Assembly: GCF_964204645.1 (NCBI RefSeq)
Contig: NC_134027.1
Location: 14,870,485 to 14,934,484, forward strand
Source: Tubulanus polymorphus
Taxonomy: Eukaryota; Nemertea; Palaeonemertea; Tubulaniformes; Tubulanidae
Reading direction: 5' to 3'
Length of the DNA: 64,000 nt
Below the pieces are notes generated by a model, which was given only the letters and a program-made list of their open reading frames with translations, did no database searches and was not told where the DNA came from. The translations under genes were made by a program, and so were the position numbers. Position 1 is the stretch's first letter. Each line of letters opens with the position of its first letter. Below are positions 1 to 11,289 of the stretch, one piece after another.

Positions 1-860
1 TCAATCAAATCAAATGCGAAACTTTATTTCATGATTGATGCAATTGCAAAGCTTAGCATGCCTAGATTATAAGTTCAAGAAATAAGTAGGCCTAGATTAT
101 ACGATGAGAATGTGAGAAGGCCTAGGCCTAGATAGATCATACGCTTGAAGGGTCATAATGATATTGACTGGCATTAACTTGATTCTCAGTCTGGCTCATA
201 GCATTTTTGGCTCAGTAGCATTTCTTGAACCGGTTCAAATTTGGCCCGAGTTAATCGTTCAAACTGGTTCCATATCGGTCTGTGCCTGCTTGACCCAGGA
301 CAAATTTGGACCATGCAATGGGTTTATAAGATTATTCTATTTAAATGCTAACTGGTTGTGTGTGACTCACACCTCCTGTTCCTCAATCCTGTTAATGAGT
401 AATTTTAGCGCGATCTTAATTAGCATTAGTCAAATTTGACTTGGGTTTGGTCCAGGCCAGAATCATCCCCGCCCAAATCGTGTCATCGTGACTGCAGATA
501 TAGATTTGCTATCATCAAGTTAATTAGTTTGTAGCTATATTCCAAATGTAATGTAAAAAGTGAACAATCTTTCATTGTGAAATAAGGCATTAATAATCAG
601 CGCTGAATTTTTATCGCTTAACATCTTCTTTGCAAAATTTCTTTTTATTCAGCTTCTGTATGAATCTTTTTAATCCTCTATTTCAGAACTTGCATGAATT
701 TCAAGGTCAAAAAACAAGACATGAGAAGAATGATGTGAAATAACCTCAGTGAATCTAGGAGCTGTACCCAAATAATAATGGAACTGATCAATGAGACATT
801 ACTTCTGGCAATAAGCTGTGAATGGAAATCATGTAGAATGTTGTTATTCATATTTGTAAT
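1..860. other. AT-rich stretch without a recognised gene
   Basis: Only chance reading frames are seen. GGCCTA motifs cluster at 58-130. It probably belongs to an ELMO intron, because the C-terminal ELMO exons are not here. Confidence 0.4.
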
Positions 861-867
861 ATATGTA

Positions 868-955
868 AGGAGCCCATTTTAGGGCACAGTCTCCAGGGAT
901 ATTGCGCTTACTTTTCACGTGTTCGTCCATCCGTTCATATATGAAATCGACATTT
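868..955 (-). repeat. Repeat family A, terminal fragment
   Basis: A diverged version of the family A end, with the same order of parts: a GCCCA block, a GTCTCCAGGG block, a TGCGCTTAC block, then TTCGTCCATCCGTTC. Better copies are at 54049-54120 and, in the other orientation, 6780-6875. Confidence 0.5.
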
Positions 956-1654
956 TGAAGCTATCGGCGTGCTTCAATGGATTACTTTTGAATTTAGTAT
1001 AATTGTATATCGTCCCTATAGCGTTAGAAGTGGGCATTCTGTCCCTGGACCACTAGTTTGTCATTACATTGAATCTCTTGACCCCTTATTTTGTATTGTC
1101 ATTTTTGAATTTTTGCTCATTTTAATGCTATTTCATTATGTGTGTGCTACATTTCAAGGCTCTCCATTTTGTGTGGTACCAGAAATATCAATAAAAGGTA
1201 AGTAAAATGTATATATATAATATATATGTAAGGAAAATTATTTTATGAACCTCTTGAGATTAAAAGCTATTCAATACGATAACATTTTACTGAAACTTGT
1301 ATTTTCCAGATGATTCAAAGTAAACCCAAAGACTAGAGTAGATGTAGCACATATAAAACATCATTGAAGGTGATGTGAAAAAAATCTTATTTTCTAACTA
1401 TCAGTAACTAAAATTTAAGTGAGTGTTAGATCCAATTGATATTAATCTCATTGTGTTGATGTATGGAGCTGTAAAACTCATCTGTCCACCAAGAGTCCCC
1501 TCCCTTCGAAACCTGATAGCATTAAGATACACTGCCACTACATTAACCCACCTGCTGTTCTATTTATAACTATATATGAATCTGCCTTATACAAGCAATC
1601 AGATTGGTGCAGCACATTTTTCAGATCGTATAATGCTAAGGTCTCTATGTGACA

Positions 1655-1800
1655 AGCAGGCAACTACATGCCCACATGACGTGTTCTATGATTGTAGTGG
1701 GTTGTGGGTTTCTGTATGTGTTCACCAGGGGCATTAAATGTTGCCATATTGCCAAGTCGAGCATTTTACTGTGGGCATGGTGTCCATTTACCACTAGTTC
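1655..1800 (-). repeat. Repeat family A, core fragment
   Basis: Carries GTTCACCAGGGG and TGGGCATGGTGTCC, the reverse complements of the family A core and 5' end. The order of the blocks is the same as at 54720-54860 and 57560-57712. Confidence 0.6.
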
Positions 1801-2084
1801 GAACAATTGAAGGATTGTAAATTTCATGTCAACAAAATGTAGGCAATATAATGGCAGGAATGAATTCAGAATTACCTGAGTGGATGATTAGATTATTTAG
1901 ATACGCTAAGATCTTTAGTTGGAATAAAAATTGTTTCATATTATAATAATGTTTATAGTCGGTTATAGGTCTTTTGGATCTTCATGGGAAACCTGAATCG
2001 TAGGAGGAAGAATATGCTGTGGAAAACCTGCACAACAACACCATAAATGCATTTTCCGGAATAAATGAAATACATTTATGAAAA

Positions 2085-2440
2085 TGTTTTGAGAAATATA
2101 TTTCAAACGCAAAACAATATATTCGAAGCGCAAAAAATATATTGCCAAATACACAAAATCACGAATATATTTTTTAGAAATAAATATATTTGAAACGCAT
2201 TTTCAAAAATATATTTTTCGCAAAAACTCTAAATCAAAAATATGTTTTTAGAAAATAGAAATATATTTGAAACGCGTTTCTAGAATATATTTTTTCGCGA
2301 AAACTCAAAATGGAAAAATATATTTTTTCAGAAACATATATTCGGAACGCATTTTTAGAAAATATATTTTTCTCAAAAATATATTCCGAAATCAATACAA
2401 AATCAGAAATAAATTTTTTTGCGAAAAAATGTATTTCATT
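2085..2440. repeat. AT-rich minisatellite
   Basis: Variants of AAATATATTT followed by AAACGCA or AAACGCG recur about every 30-55 bases, mixed with TTTTTCGC and GAAAA runs. The unit is degenerate. The frame open through 2267-2476 is a by-product of the repeat. Confidence 0.65.
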
Positions 2441-2589
2441 TTCTTAAGGGAAATCTACATGATGGTGTATGTTTAATCCAGTATCAAAATTAAACATAAG
2501 AAAATAAACTCTACAGTTTAAGCATTTATAATTCATAAAGATTTCAGTACACCTTATTTTAAAGATTTGGAACATGCACCCTTGCCGCT

Positions 2590-2947
2590 AGTGTTTGTGT
2601 TTTTCAACCTTGAAATTCGACCATAGAACTCCAAAATCTGTATTGCACATCCTCTCTCCGGATATGATCTTATGAAATATATATGAAATAGCAATGACCT
2701 GCTATCAACGGTTCTTCTTGAATCGCATTTACACACAAATGACTTCTACTGACCGTGACCTTTGGAGCCCAAAATCAATAGGGCACATCCTTTCCCTAGG
2801 GGTAATCGAACTATGATATAGCATTGTCCAGCTATGAATGGTTCTTCTTGAATCGCATTCACAAGGTTTCACATAATCGACCTCCAGTGACCTTGACCTG
2901 GACCCCAAAAACAATAGGGCACATCATCTAGCTAGGGGTAATATTAC
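2590..2947 (+). repeat. Repeat family B array, left part
   Basis: Two to three diverged units of about 155 bases. Each contains AATAGGGCACATC, GGTAATCATA-type and GGTTCTTCTTGAATCGC blocks. The array is split by the Penelope-like insertion and resumes at 3979. Confidence 0.75.
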
Positions 2948-3055
2948 TCACGATTGGTAGAACACTATATCCGTGTTGACGCGATGTAGAGAGAATCCCA
3001 CAATGATAATAAAAAAGTCCGAAAATGAAACTTCGAGATAGCAGTTTATTTCAAC

Positions 3056-3086
3056 GTTTCGACTATATACTAATAGTCATCTTCAG
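3056..3086 (-). ncRNA. Hammerhead-ribozyme-like motif in the Penelope-like 3' arm
   Basis: On the minus strand the core CTGAAGA (fits CUGANGA) is followed by a 6-bp stem (GACTAT paired with ATAGTC, loop TAGTAT) and then GAAAC. This is the order of a minimal hammerhead ribozyme, a motif known in Penelope-like elements. The inverted copy at 3895-3925 has CGGAAGA, so its core is broken. The cleavage site and helices I and III were not established. Confidence 0.5.
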
Positions 3087-3394
3087 GAATAATGAGATAC
3101 TACAAAAATTATGAGATCTATATACAATCCAGAGACAAAGAGACTAATTCAAGTAATCAGAGATGATACAAACTAAAGGAAAATTAACGTAGAAACAGTT
3201 ACACACTAAAATAGATTAAAGGGAACCAAACCAAGGGGTAATTATAAACAACAATAGTGAGTATAAATATAAATTGAAACTTAAAATCAGTAGTAAAGAG
3301 ACAAACTAGGGGGCACTCAAATTAAAACAATGGTGAATACAAGTTGAGCGACTAAAATTTATGAGTGACAAATAACAAAGGATCAAAGGGGAAA

Positions 3395-3643
3395 TCAAGT
3401 GTTGAGTTGTTTACTTGAGTTCAGTTTACAGAGGAATTTTGATATAAGTTTATTATGGGGTGAAAAACCATTGTTAAGATTTACAACGTTGTTCGAATTT
3501 TCAATTATAAATGCAGATTCCAAAATATGTCGTTTAGTTTTATCGCTGCAAGGGTAAATTAATTCAGCATTAGCGAAATCAAAATCTGTAAACTGGTTAA
3601 ACTCAACACTTGATTTCCTCTTTGATCCTTTGTTATTTGTCAC
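3395..3643 (-). pseudogene. Penelope-like protein, C-terminal remnant
   Basis: About 80 residues with YPCSDKTKRHILESAFI followed by NLNNGFSPHNKLISKFL. The pattern RxxLESxxI ... NLNxGF resembles the region after the GIY-YIG nuclease of Penelope-like elements. Reverse transcriptase and the nuclease catalytic part are absent, so this is a 5'-truncated copy. The assignment rests on this tail, the arm structure and the ribozyme-like motif together. Confidence 0.55.
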
Positions 3644-3978
3644 TCATCAATTGTTTTAATTTGAGTGCCCCCTAGTTTGTCTCTTTACTACTGATTTTAA
3701 GTTTCAATTTATATTTATACTCACTATTGTTGTTTATAATTACCCCTTGGTTTGGTTCCCTTTAATCTATTTTAGCATGTAACTGTTTCTACGTTAATAT
3801 TCCTTTAGTTTGTATCATTTCTGATTACTTGAATTAGTCTCTTTGTCTCTGGATTGTATATAGATCTCATAATTTTTGTAGTATCTCATTATTCCGGAAG
3901 ATGACTATTAGCATATAGTCGAAACGTTGAAATAAACTATTATCTCGAAGTTTCATTTTCGGACTTTTTATTATCATT

Positions 3979-4400
3979 GTAATATTACTATGTAATATCA
4001 TAGTCCTACTATCAATTGTTCGCCTTAAATCTCACACGAATGACCAGTAATGACATTGACCTTGATCCTTGGACCCCAAAATCAATAGGACACATCCTCT
4101 CCCAAGGAGTAATCATAATATGTAATATCATAGTCCTGCTATCAACAGTTCTTCCAGAATCGCGTTCACAAGGTTTCACATGAATGATGTCTAGTGACCT
4201 TGACCTTAAATGATCCTTGGACCCTAAATTCAATAGGGCACATCCTCTCCGTAGGAGTAATCATAATATGTAATATCATAGTTCTGTTATCAACAGTCCT
4301 TCCTGAATCGTGTTCACAAGGTTTCACATGAATGACCCATAGTGACCTTGACCTTTGATCCTTGGACCCAAAATCGAATATGGTACATTATTCTTGAATC
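3979..4400 (+). repeat. Repeat family B array, right part
   Basis: Three units of about 155 bases carry CATCCTCTCC, TAATATCATAGT and GTTTCACATGAATGA blocks. A poly-A run ends it at about 4420. Confidence 0.8.
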
Positions 4401-5659
4401 CCCGCCTGTGGTTATAAAAAAAAAAAATTAGAATGTGGCAACACCGCGTGTATATGCCTGGTTAAGCAATAGAAGACAGGTGTCATATTGCATACTTCAT
4501 AGAAAACAGCGCAGTTAAAGGTCAAATGCCCTCTAATTCCTACTTTTTAAGATTAACTTTCCAAATAACATTTTAGTATATAAATGACAGCCTTGGATGA
4601 GCCTTATAGAAAAAAAATAACGTATTTGTCTTAAATCAGTAATATTAAATAACTGGTTCATTAACCTATATAGCGTGTGCATCGCTACATGGATCATAGC
4701 CTCAAGACCAACCAAAATTCAAAGCAGTTTGAGAAGCACATTGAAGGCTATTTACCCTCATGAAAAACATTTTCGCGGCAATATATCCTAGCTTCATCCA
4801 TTCAAAAACAATCAAAACAGCTTTAACAGTTTTTATTGTGCCACTGCTGACCAAAATTCACTGATATTTACCAACACAGCCAACTACAGCAACTTTAAGA
4901 AATTTGATAATTTCAATTTTGAGCCAGTGACCGAATGCCTACAGACTTTTTAATTAGCTGAAGTACAGATTTTCCACGTAAAATCTTGAAAATATAACGG
5001 AAGAAATAAGTGTGAAAACTGTATTGGGCTGAATTCAAATGATGGGAGAACTTACTTTTTGCAATCAATTAGGATGGAAATATCAAGAAAGAAATCTTTT
5101 ATTTTCTTAATTGTATCTGATGAAAACACAACATTTTTCAACCAGATGTTTTTGGCAGGATTTCAGAAGGGATCCATGCTCCAAGTCAATTGACATCATA
5201 GGGCCGGGCCGTAGGAGCCGTAGCGGCTCGAGCCGCCCAAATATTTTACTAGTTACATTTTTTTAATGTAACATTTTTGGGGTTTCCGCCTTGGCAAAGT
5301 TATATAGGTGCTGATTGAGATCAATTTAACAGAAAACGATTCGATGATCAGTAAATAAATTTTGTCATTCAATGATCGATTGTGGCCACGCTGGCCATTA
5401 TTAGATAATAAGTATTTTTCCCCCAAACTTATATCTAAACGATAGACTTATGAGTCCCTGACGGTTATTTATTTGAAAATGTTGATGATTTGCAGTCATT
5501 CTATGATATCGCACATGAATCTATCACACATCAGTCTATGATAGATTCTAGGTAATTTTCAGAACAATTAAAACAGATACTACGCGAGCAACACACGCTC
5601 AGATAAATAATTAATCCAACATTTCTATATACATTAATTCAAGGGAAGTATAAAATGTA
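4401..5659. other. No gene recognised
   Basis: AT-rich sequence with only short chance frames and no splice-framed exon. A GC-rich patch at 5200-5240 (GGGCCGGGCCGTAGG) looks like the end of another repeat. Confidence 0.4.
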
Positions 5660-6875
5660 AACTAGGGGTCCAGGGACACCATGCCCACTTGGGAAGTGGT
5701 TTCAAATGCTCAACAATCTTACAATTTCAATATTCAACACCCCCTGGTGACCATATACAAAAACCAATGACCTTGAAACTCACCACAATCATAGAACATA
5801 TTGTCAGCAGCTACAATTTTGTAATTGATTGTGATAACAAAATATGCCTCGTTACCAATTTAATATAGAAATACTAAGTTATTCTACTATTCAATGCCCC
5901 CTGGTGACCATATTCAAAACCCAATGACCATGAAACTCACCACAATCTTAGAACATATGATGAACTACAACTTTGCAATGGATCATGGTGACAAAAGATG
6001 CCTAGGTACCAATAAAGGAAATACTAAGTAATTCTACTATTCAACGCCCCCTGGTGACCATATAGAATAACTTATGTCCTTAAAACTCACCACAATCATA
6101 GACGATGTCATGAGCGACAACTTTGCAATGATTGTGGTAACAAAATATGCATTGGTACAAATATGATATAGAAATACTAAGATATTGTATTATTCAACGC
6201 CCCCTGGTGGCCATATACAGAAACCAATGACCTTGAAACTCACCACAATCATAGAACACGTTATAAGCTACAACTTTCTAAAAACTTTTTCCCACCTACG
6301 AATGAGTACTGGTAACTCCAAGATGGCCGCCAATTGCTCATAATTGGTTGATCAAAAATACCTGTCTCAGGTATAAAACATCCCTTTCCAAAGAATACCC
6401 ATCAGCAATTGCCATCAGAAATGGCAAACCAGTAGGAACCTACAGGACTCAGAATTCGGGCCAAAATTGACATTTTTGGGCACTAAAAAGGTTATATGCC
6501 ATCTTGAGTCCGATCAACCCAATTTTTGTCACGGTTATGGGCCCTGGGAGGATTCAGATATATATGAAAGATCAAAGCGTCTTCAAAATTTCTCTCAAAA
6601 AGTTCAAAAATGTGTAAAAAGTGCTGATTTTGGCAAATAACAATGGCTGCCAGTTAGCCATCTTGATTCTGACAGGGCCAGTTTTTTGGCTGAAGATTTG
6701 TCTAGGGTAGATACATGTGTAACCGAAATATCAAGACATTACATTGAAGCGTCTTCAAACTTCCAAAAATAACTGGATTCCGTCTACGGACGGACGGACG
6801 GACGCTATGAGGGACGACGGACGAAAAGTGAACGCAATAGCCCGCTGGGACCTAAGTCCCAAGTAGGCTAAAAAC
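5660..6875 (+). repeat. Repeat family A, most complete copy
   Basis: Starts ACTAGGGGTCCAGGGACACC and ends with an AAGTAGGCTAAAA block. The core holds four tandem units of about 150 bases beginning near 5720, 5880, 6030 and 6190. Each contains CCCCCTGGTGACCATAT, CTTGAAACTCACC and GTAACAAAATATGC-type blocks. The 3' part has GACGGACGGACG. There is no coding capacity. Other copies: 34862-35650, 48118-48176 plus 59490-60961, and reversed pieces at 54049-54884 and 57489-57712. Confidence 0.8.
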
Positions 6876-7451
6876 TGTATTTATCAGCTTGATGACGAAT
6901 TGGTGACGCATCCACGCACGCACGCCCACCCGCACGCGCACACACAGATTTTGTAATTCCCAAAATAAAGAACCGATTTTTTGCGCGTGTGAATGCTTGA
7001 TCTGGTCCAAGTGGGACTGGGCCAAATTAAGACTCGCCTTAATGAACGCACCTTATCATTCTACATCTGTATGAAGACGATATGTTAAACGCTCTCAAAA
7101 TGTTTTACCAAATATACATACCGAGAAATATACCAGCCAGGCTATACACTATAATTTCATCTTGGACATTTTGATAACTTTTTTAGGTATTGGAAAAGTC
7201 GCGCCATAGGGTTCGTAGGTCATATTTGTTTATACAATAGTTCATAAAATAAAGCCGTAAATGCTGAGAATTTACAGATTTTGTTACTCTATATAATTAT
7301 CACACCCTGGTATTTTTGGGGATTTTAGGGAGGTGGCCTCCCTAATGAAAGATTGCTTCCTACGGGCCTGCATCATCTCCGTGAAAAGCGCTATACATGC
7401 AGTAATCACACACAACTGAATGATGATTCATCATGAATATGCATAGAAATG

Positions 7452-7922
7452 CAGGGGTTAGATTTTGAGGCGAGCAATCGCGCTCGCGCGCCTACGCGCA
7501 CGTAAAATATCTCGTAGAAGCGCTACTCACAGCGCACCTTAGTCTTATTCAATAGCGAGCGCAAAATTGTAGAAAGTTTATTGATTTCCCACAACCTTGG
7601 TGCAAAGTGGAAAGTTTATTGATTTCCCAATAACTTGTAAAATAGAAAGTAAGTAAAAGTATCCTTGGAGTAATCATTTGACTACTCCAATTCAAAATAC
7701 CGGTGCAACTGGCCACTTTCCTTAGTTGGGGCGTCTGTGAAATAGCGTTTCCAAGCCCCTAGAGTTCAAAATTTTTCTGGGGGAGGGCCCGCAGACCCCC
7801 CATGAAGGACTTCGCACCTACGGCGCTCGTTTTATCACATTAACAAAATTCCAGTTGAGCACCGAACCACATCTAGGTGCTCAATTAGTAGGGCACCTAC
7901 AATTTTTAGAATCTAACCCCTG
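7452..7922. mobile_element. MITE with short inverted ends
   Basis: Inverted ends CAGGGGTTAGATT and AATCTAACCCCTG bound 471 bases, flanked on both sides by AAATG (7447-7451 and 7923-7927), a 5-bp duplication. The inside is GC-rich (CGCTCGCGCGC, GGAGGGCCCGC) and non-coding. The superfamily is not clear. Confidence 0.6.
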
Positions 7923-7984
7923 AAATGGGGTTTCCCCAATGACTCAAATAGACACCTACTGTACAACATCGGTCTCCAAGGATA

Positions 7985-9340
7985 AACAAGAGATCCACGG
8001 ATCTCAATATCTCGGGCGCAGAATGTTATCTTTGTAATGTATAGGCGCCATCTGATTGATGCATCTTTAAGGTTTTCCTTGAACACTTCATGGATGTGTG
8101 AAATGCTGATTTCGGTGAACAACATCATCGAAATCTAATCAGCAATCATCGCAGCAATACCGGGATATCAACATATTCAAGTGCTTGAATAACTCGTTTG
8201 ATGGCGCTAGTCAGAACCGGAAATTGGAAACTTAATCCGCCATGTTCAAGTTCATTTGCAATAAAGATCTCTCGCTTCAAGTTTTTAGTTAGCGACATTT
8301 TACTTACTATACAACGGCACGCATAATCCTTTGAGTATGATATCCTGATGTGTTGAATTCGATAAAACCTCACTTTGAACCCTAAAGATCACTAGAAATG
8401 TCAAAAAACTACCAAAAATAACAAATTTAGCGATGACGCTCGAAGCAGCTAGCGGAAGTTAAGACTGGTACCGGGTGTCATCCCTTTGTTGTCGAGTTCA
8501 AGACTCTAAGGTAAATTTATTGCAGGCAACACTGATAAATATGAAATAATATAATGAAATAAAATTGATTTTAGAAGAACTAAACTCCTAGATTTATAAT
8601 AAAAATATGAAATGTACCAGGACTCGAACCAACAATCTTAATTGGGCGGTCAAGTGCTGCAACCATGTGATACCTGGCAACCAGTCTTTACATCGTCAGC
8701 CGTTGCAAAATGTTTTTTGATAATTTTAGGACATTTATAGTGATTTCTAGCCTTAGCAGTGAGGTTTTATCATATCCAACGTAGCAGTAGGGTAACATAT
8801 TTCAAGGATTATGCATGACGATACATAGTAAGTAAAATATCGCTTGAAGCGAGAGATTTTCATTGCAAATGAACTAGAGCATGGTGGATTTAGGTTCCAA
8901 TTCCCGGTTCTGACTAGCGCCATCAAACGAGTAATTCAAGAACTTGAATTTGTCGATATCCTGTATACACGAGGTTTGGGCCTAGTCGATTGTGCACGCA
9001 TAATCTTCCGTGAAGTAGCGTATTGATTGAATCTTCGGTTATTTGCATAATGAAATAGATATGGGGAGACGGAATCGATACTACGGCTATCATATTAAAA
9101 ATAAACATATAAGACTCTCCCATGACTGGGAAATGAGAAACTAGAACAGCAGATTAATAGATGAGAAGATTAAAAGACCGGTTTGTCTGCGTCAATCGAA
9201 TATGCCCTTTTACATTGATTGACAGTTATTTTCGTTCAATGTAACGTTGTACATCGGCCTTCTAGCCGTTTTATGAAACAAAATGCTCCTTGAAATTTCT
9301 TTAAAAATCGCCACAAATTCGTCGATTTCTCTTAAATGAA
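7985..9340 (+). repeat. Repeat family E, palindromic, copy 1
   Basis: About 1.35 kb. The left part (8150-8450) and the right part (8690-8980) are inverted copies, seen in GATCTCTCGCTTCAAG against CTTGAAGCGAGAGAT. The same unit recurs at 39897-41253 in the same orientation. The centre holds a tRNA-like block on the minus strand. Confidence 0.75.
8620..8690 (-). other. tRNA-like block (Pol III box B) inside repeat E
   Basis: On the minus strand GGTTCGAGTCC is a good box B, preceded by GGTTGCAGCACTTGACC, which resembles a tRNA D-arm region. A full cloverleaf was not found. It looks like a tRNA-derived SINE remnant; the second copy is at about 40508-40570. Confidence 0.45.
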
Positions 9341-10489
9341 CGCGATATTCAAAATTCCATTTCCAACAGATTTTAGCCGCATGATGAAGCTACATTTTGC
9401 ACATAAACATAGTAGATTGCATGACTTCGTGTCGAAGTTATAACCTCATTTGTTAGCAAAAATTCAAATTTTGGACCCATTACAACATCCAAGATAAAAA
9501 GAAATTAATACAATTTATCTACCATGCATTAGACATCGGCACCCTGCTATCAAAATTTCCATCGTTACAAAAAACAATCATAAATCTACAGATTTGCAAC
9601 ATTTTCGAAATTCAAGGCCCTAAAATCAAGACCAAAGTGCTGAATTCAAGGCTTTTCAAGGCTTTGAATATCCTTTTATTAGGATTTCATGGCCCGCTAC
9701 GAACCCTGCGGCAGCTGCAGCCCCGTGTCAGCACCACATCTTTGCTAAACAAACATACAAGTTTGTGAACTTAGTGCTCATAGCCTGTATATAAAATCTA
9801 TAAAACAACATCATTCCTTCACTGTATTCACAGCTCTACTGCTGGCTATCCATTGTATGTTTATTGTGTTAGGCTTTTGTATAACATCATCAAAGCTATA
9901 CATCAGAAAGAATTAAAAAATTTCTCAATTAAACAATGTCTCAAACAATTTCTAAAGGATTAAATACGCTACAAACGGTGATTATGCGGTGCAGGATTAG
10001 AGACTGGAAACTGTTGGATTATTTCAGATGTACACTGCTTGTTTCACCAAGGATTGTTTTAAAATCAATCTAATAAAGCAAAGTCCATTGTTCTTAATCA
10101 AATGTATTTTTTTGCCATAGCTTTGCTATTCATAAAGCACACCAAAAGTTTGTTATTCTTCAGCGGTACAACGCGCATGGAGATATGTGTTTGACTACAA
10201 TGACGTCAGTGATCATGGGTTTTTCACAGCAAACGCGCACCTGCTGTATATGGTAAGCTGGTGAAAATAGGCAACTTTAGTCCTATTTCTCAGTAATGGC
10301 TTTACTAAAATCAAAATTAGTAACACATTTATCATTTATACACTAATCACATTTAAAAAATATTTATTTACACAACATTCTATCTCAAGGGCATTTGACC
10401 TTTATATTCAGGGCTGCCAACCTTGTCCTTACGCAGACAGGGACAGACGGATATCTTAGAAGGAACTTGCTAAAATATTATTCTAGCGA
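9341..10489. other. No gene recognised
   Basis: AT-rich DNA. No frame with family resemblance and no C-terminal ELMO exon was found. Confidence 0.4.
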
Positions 10490-10690
10490 GAGACGGCTGC
10501 CCTAATGGCCATATCAAATGGCCGGCGACCTACATTTTCATTAGGGGTAACCTCTCATCTGGTCCAATGCTGACACCAAGTTTCATAGGTATCCACTAAG
10601 AATTATGGGCTGGATTGTCCTAACAAGAACTTCAAGATAGTGGCCATATTTGATGGCCGATGACCTCCATTTGTCCACTTGGAAACAAAA
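10490..10690. repeat. Repeat family C, two units
   Basis: Two units share GGCCATAT..GATGGCC, GACCTCCATTT and ATTGTCCTAACAAGAACTTC. The same blocks recur in three units at 37620-38080. Confidence 0.6.
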
Positions 10691-10782
10691 TAATTTTGAT
10701 CTCATCACATAACAATGTGTCCCTACACCTATGCCCTCACAGGTTTTTTTCATAAGGCATGTTTCGGCCAATTAAAAATCGT

Positions 10783-10790
10783 CCTACTGG
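10783..10790. other. Target-site duplication, left (KDZ element)
   Basis: CCTACTGG here and again at 20094-20101 directly flank the KDZ transposon ends. Confidence 0.85.
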
Positions 10791-11005
10791 AGCTATCAAA
10801 CATGCCCATTTTCAAAAGATTGCTCGGAACTTACGCGGCCGAGCAACTGCGCTGCTCGGTTTACTGCTCGGACATTCTGCTCGGTTTTGATAAATTAGCC
10901 CCGCGCAATATGAGCTGCTCGATAATCTCTGCTCGGAACTCTGTTCGGTTTCAATCGTTTGTAGATCCGCGCAAATACGAGCTGCTCGGCATGCTGCTCG
11001 GAATT
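10791..11005 (+). repeat. Left terminal inverted repeat of the KDZ element
   Basis: Begins AGCTATCAAACATGCCC and holds eight or more GCTCGG motifs. More GCTCGG/CCGAGC motifs continue inward to about 11280, probably transposase binding sites (inference). Confidence 0.9.
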
Positions 11006-11289
11006 GAACGTATGAAATACCGAGCAAAGGCACGATACTCGGTGACTTGCTCGACGGGTTGCTCGGAACATCTGTCATCGCTGAACTCTACGTAGTGAAC
11101 GCACCAACCTCTGAACTCTGAATGATTTGGCCGTATATCTGTCTTTGGGTTTTATATGCTACCCGAGCAATAGATAATTATCTGGCCGAGTAATTACACC
11201 GATCAGAAAGACTTACTCGGCCGAGCAGGATTTTTTTTGCCAAGTAACTGCTCCAGTAACGCAACTTTGCTCGGATTAGTGTCATAGTA

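Larger units (their letters stand above)
2948..3978 (-). mobile_element. Penelope-like retroelement, truncated, with inverted arms
   Basis: The element sits between two copies of GTAATATTAC (2938-2947 and 3979-3988), a 10-bp target duplication inside repeat family B. Two arms of about 390 bases, 2999-3390 and 3595-3978, are inverted copies of each other. Between them lies the C-terminal end of an open reading frame on the minus strand. On that strand the order is inverted 3' end, coding remnant, forward 3' end. Inverted or tandem partial copies are common in Penelope-like elements. Further fragments of the same 3' end occur at 53519-53665. Confidence 0.72.

Noticed and set aside
5720-6290. 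CRISPR-like regularly spaced repeats
   Set aside because: Units of about 150 bases are repeated in full, without unique spacers, in a eukaryotic intron.
8620-8690. Functional tRNA gene on the minus strand
   Set aside because: Box B is good but no complete cloverleaf or acceptor stem could be drawn, and the sequence is part of a dispersed repeat.
1-10780. C-terminal ELMO exons (end of PH domain, proline tail)
   Set aside because: I looked on the minus strand for the expected tryptophan-containing PH helix and proline tail and found none; they are probably left of the window.
10715-11095. 126-codon frame across the KDZ left end
   Set aside because: The frame is produced by the GCTCGG array and also appears inverted at 20081-19866; it has no coding features.
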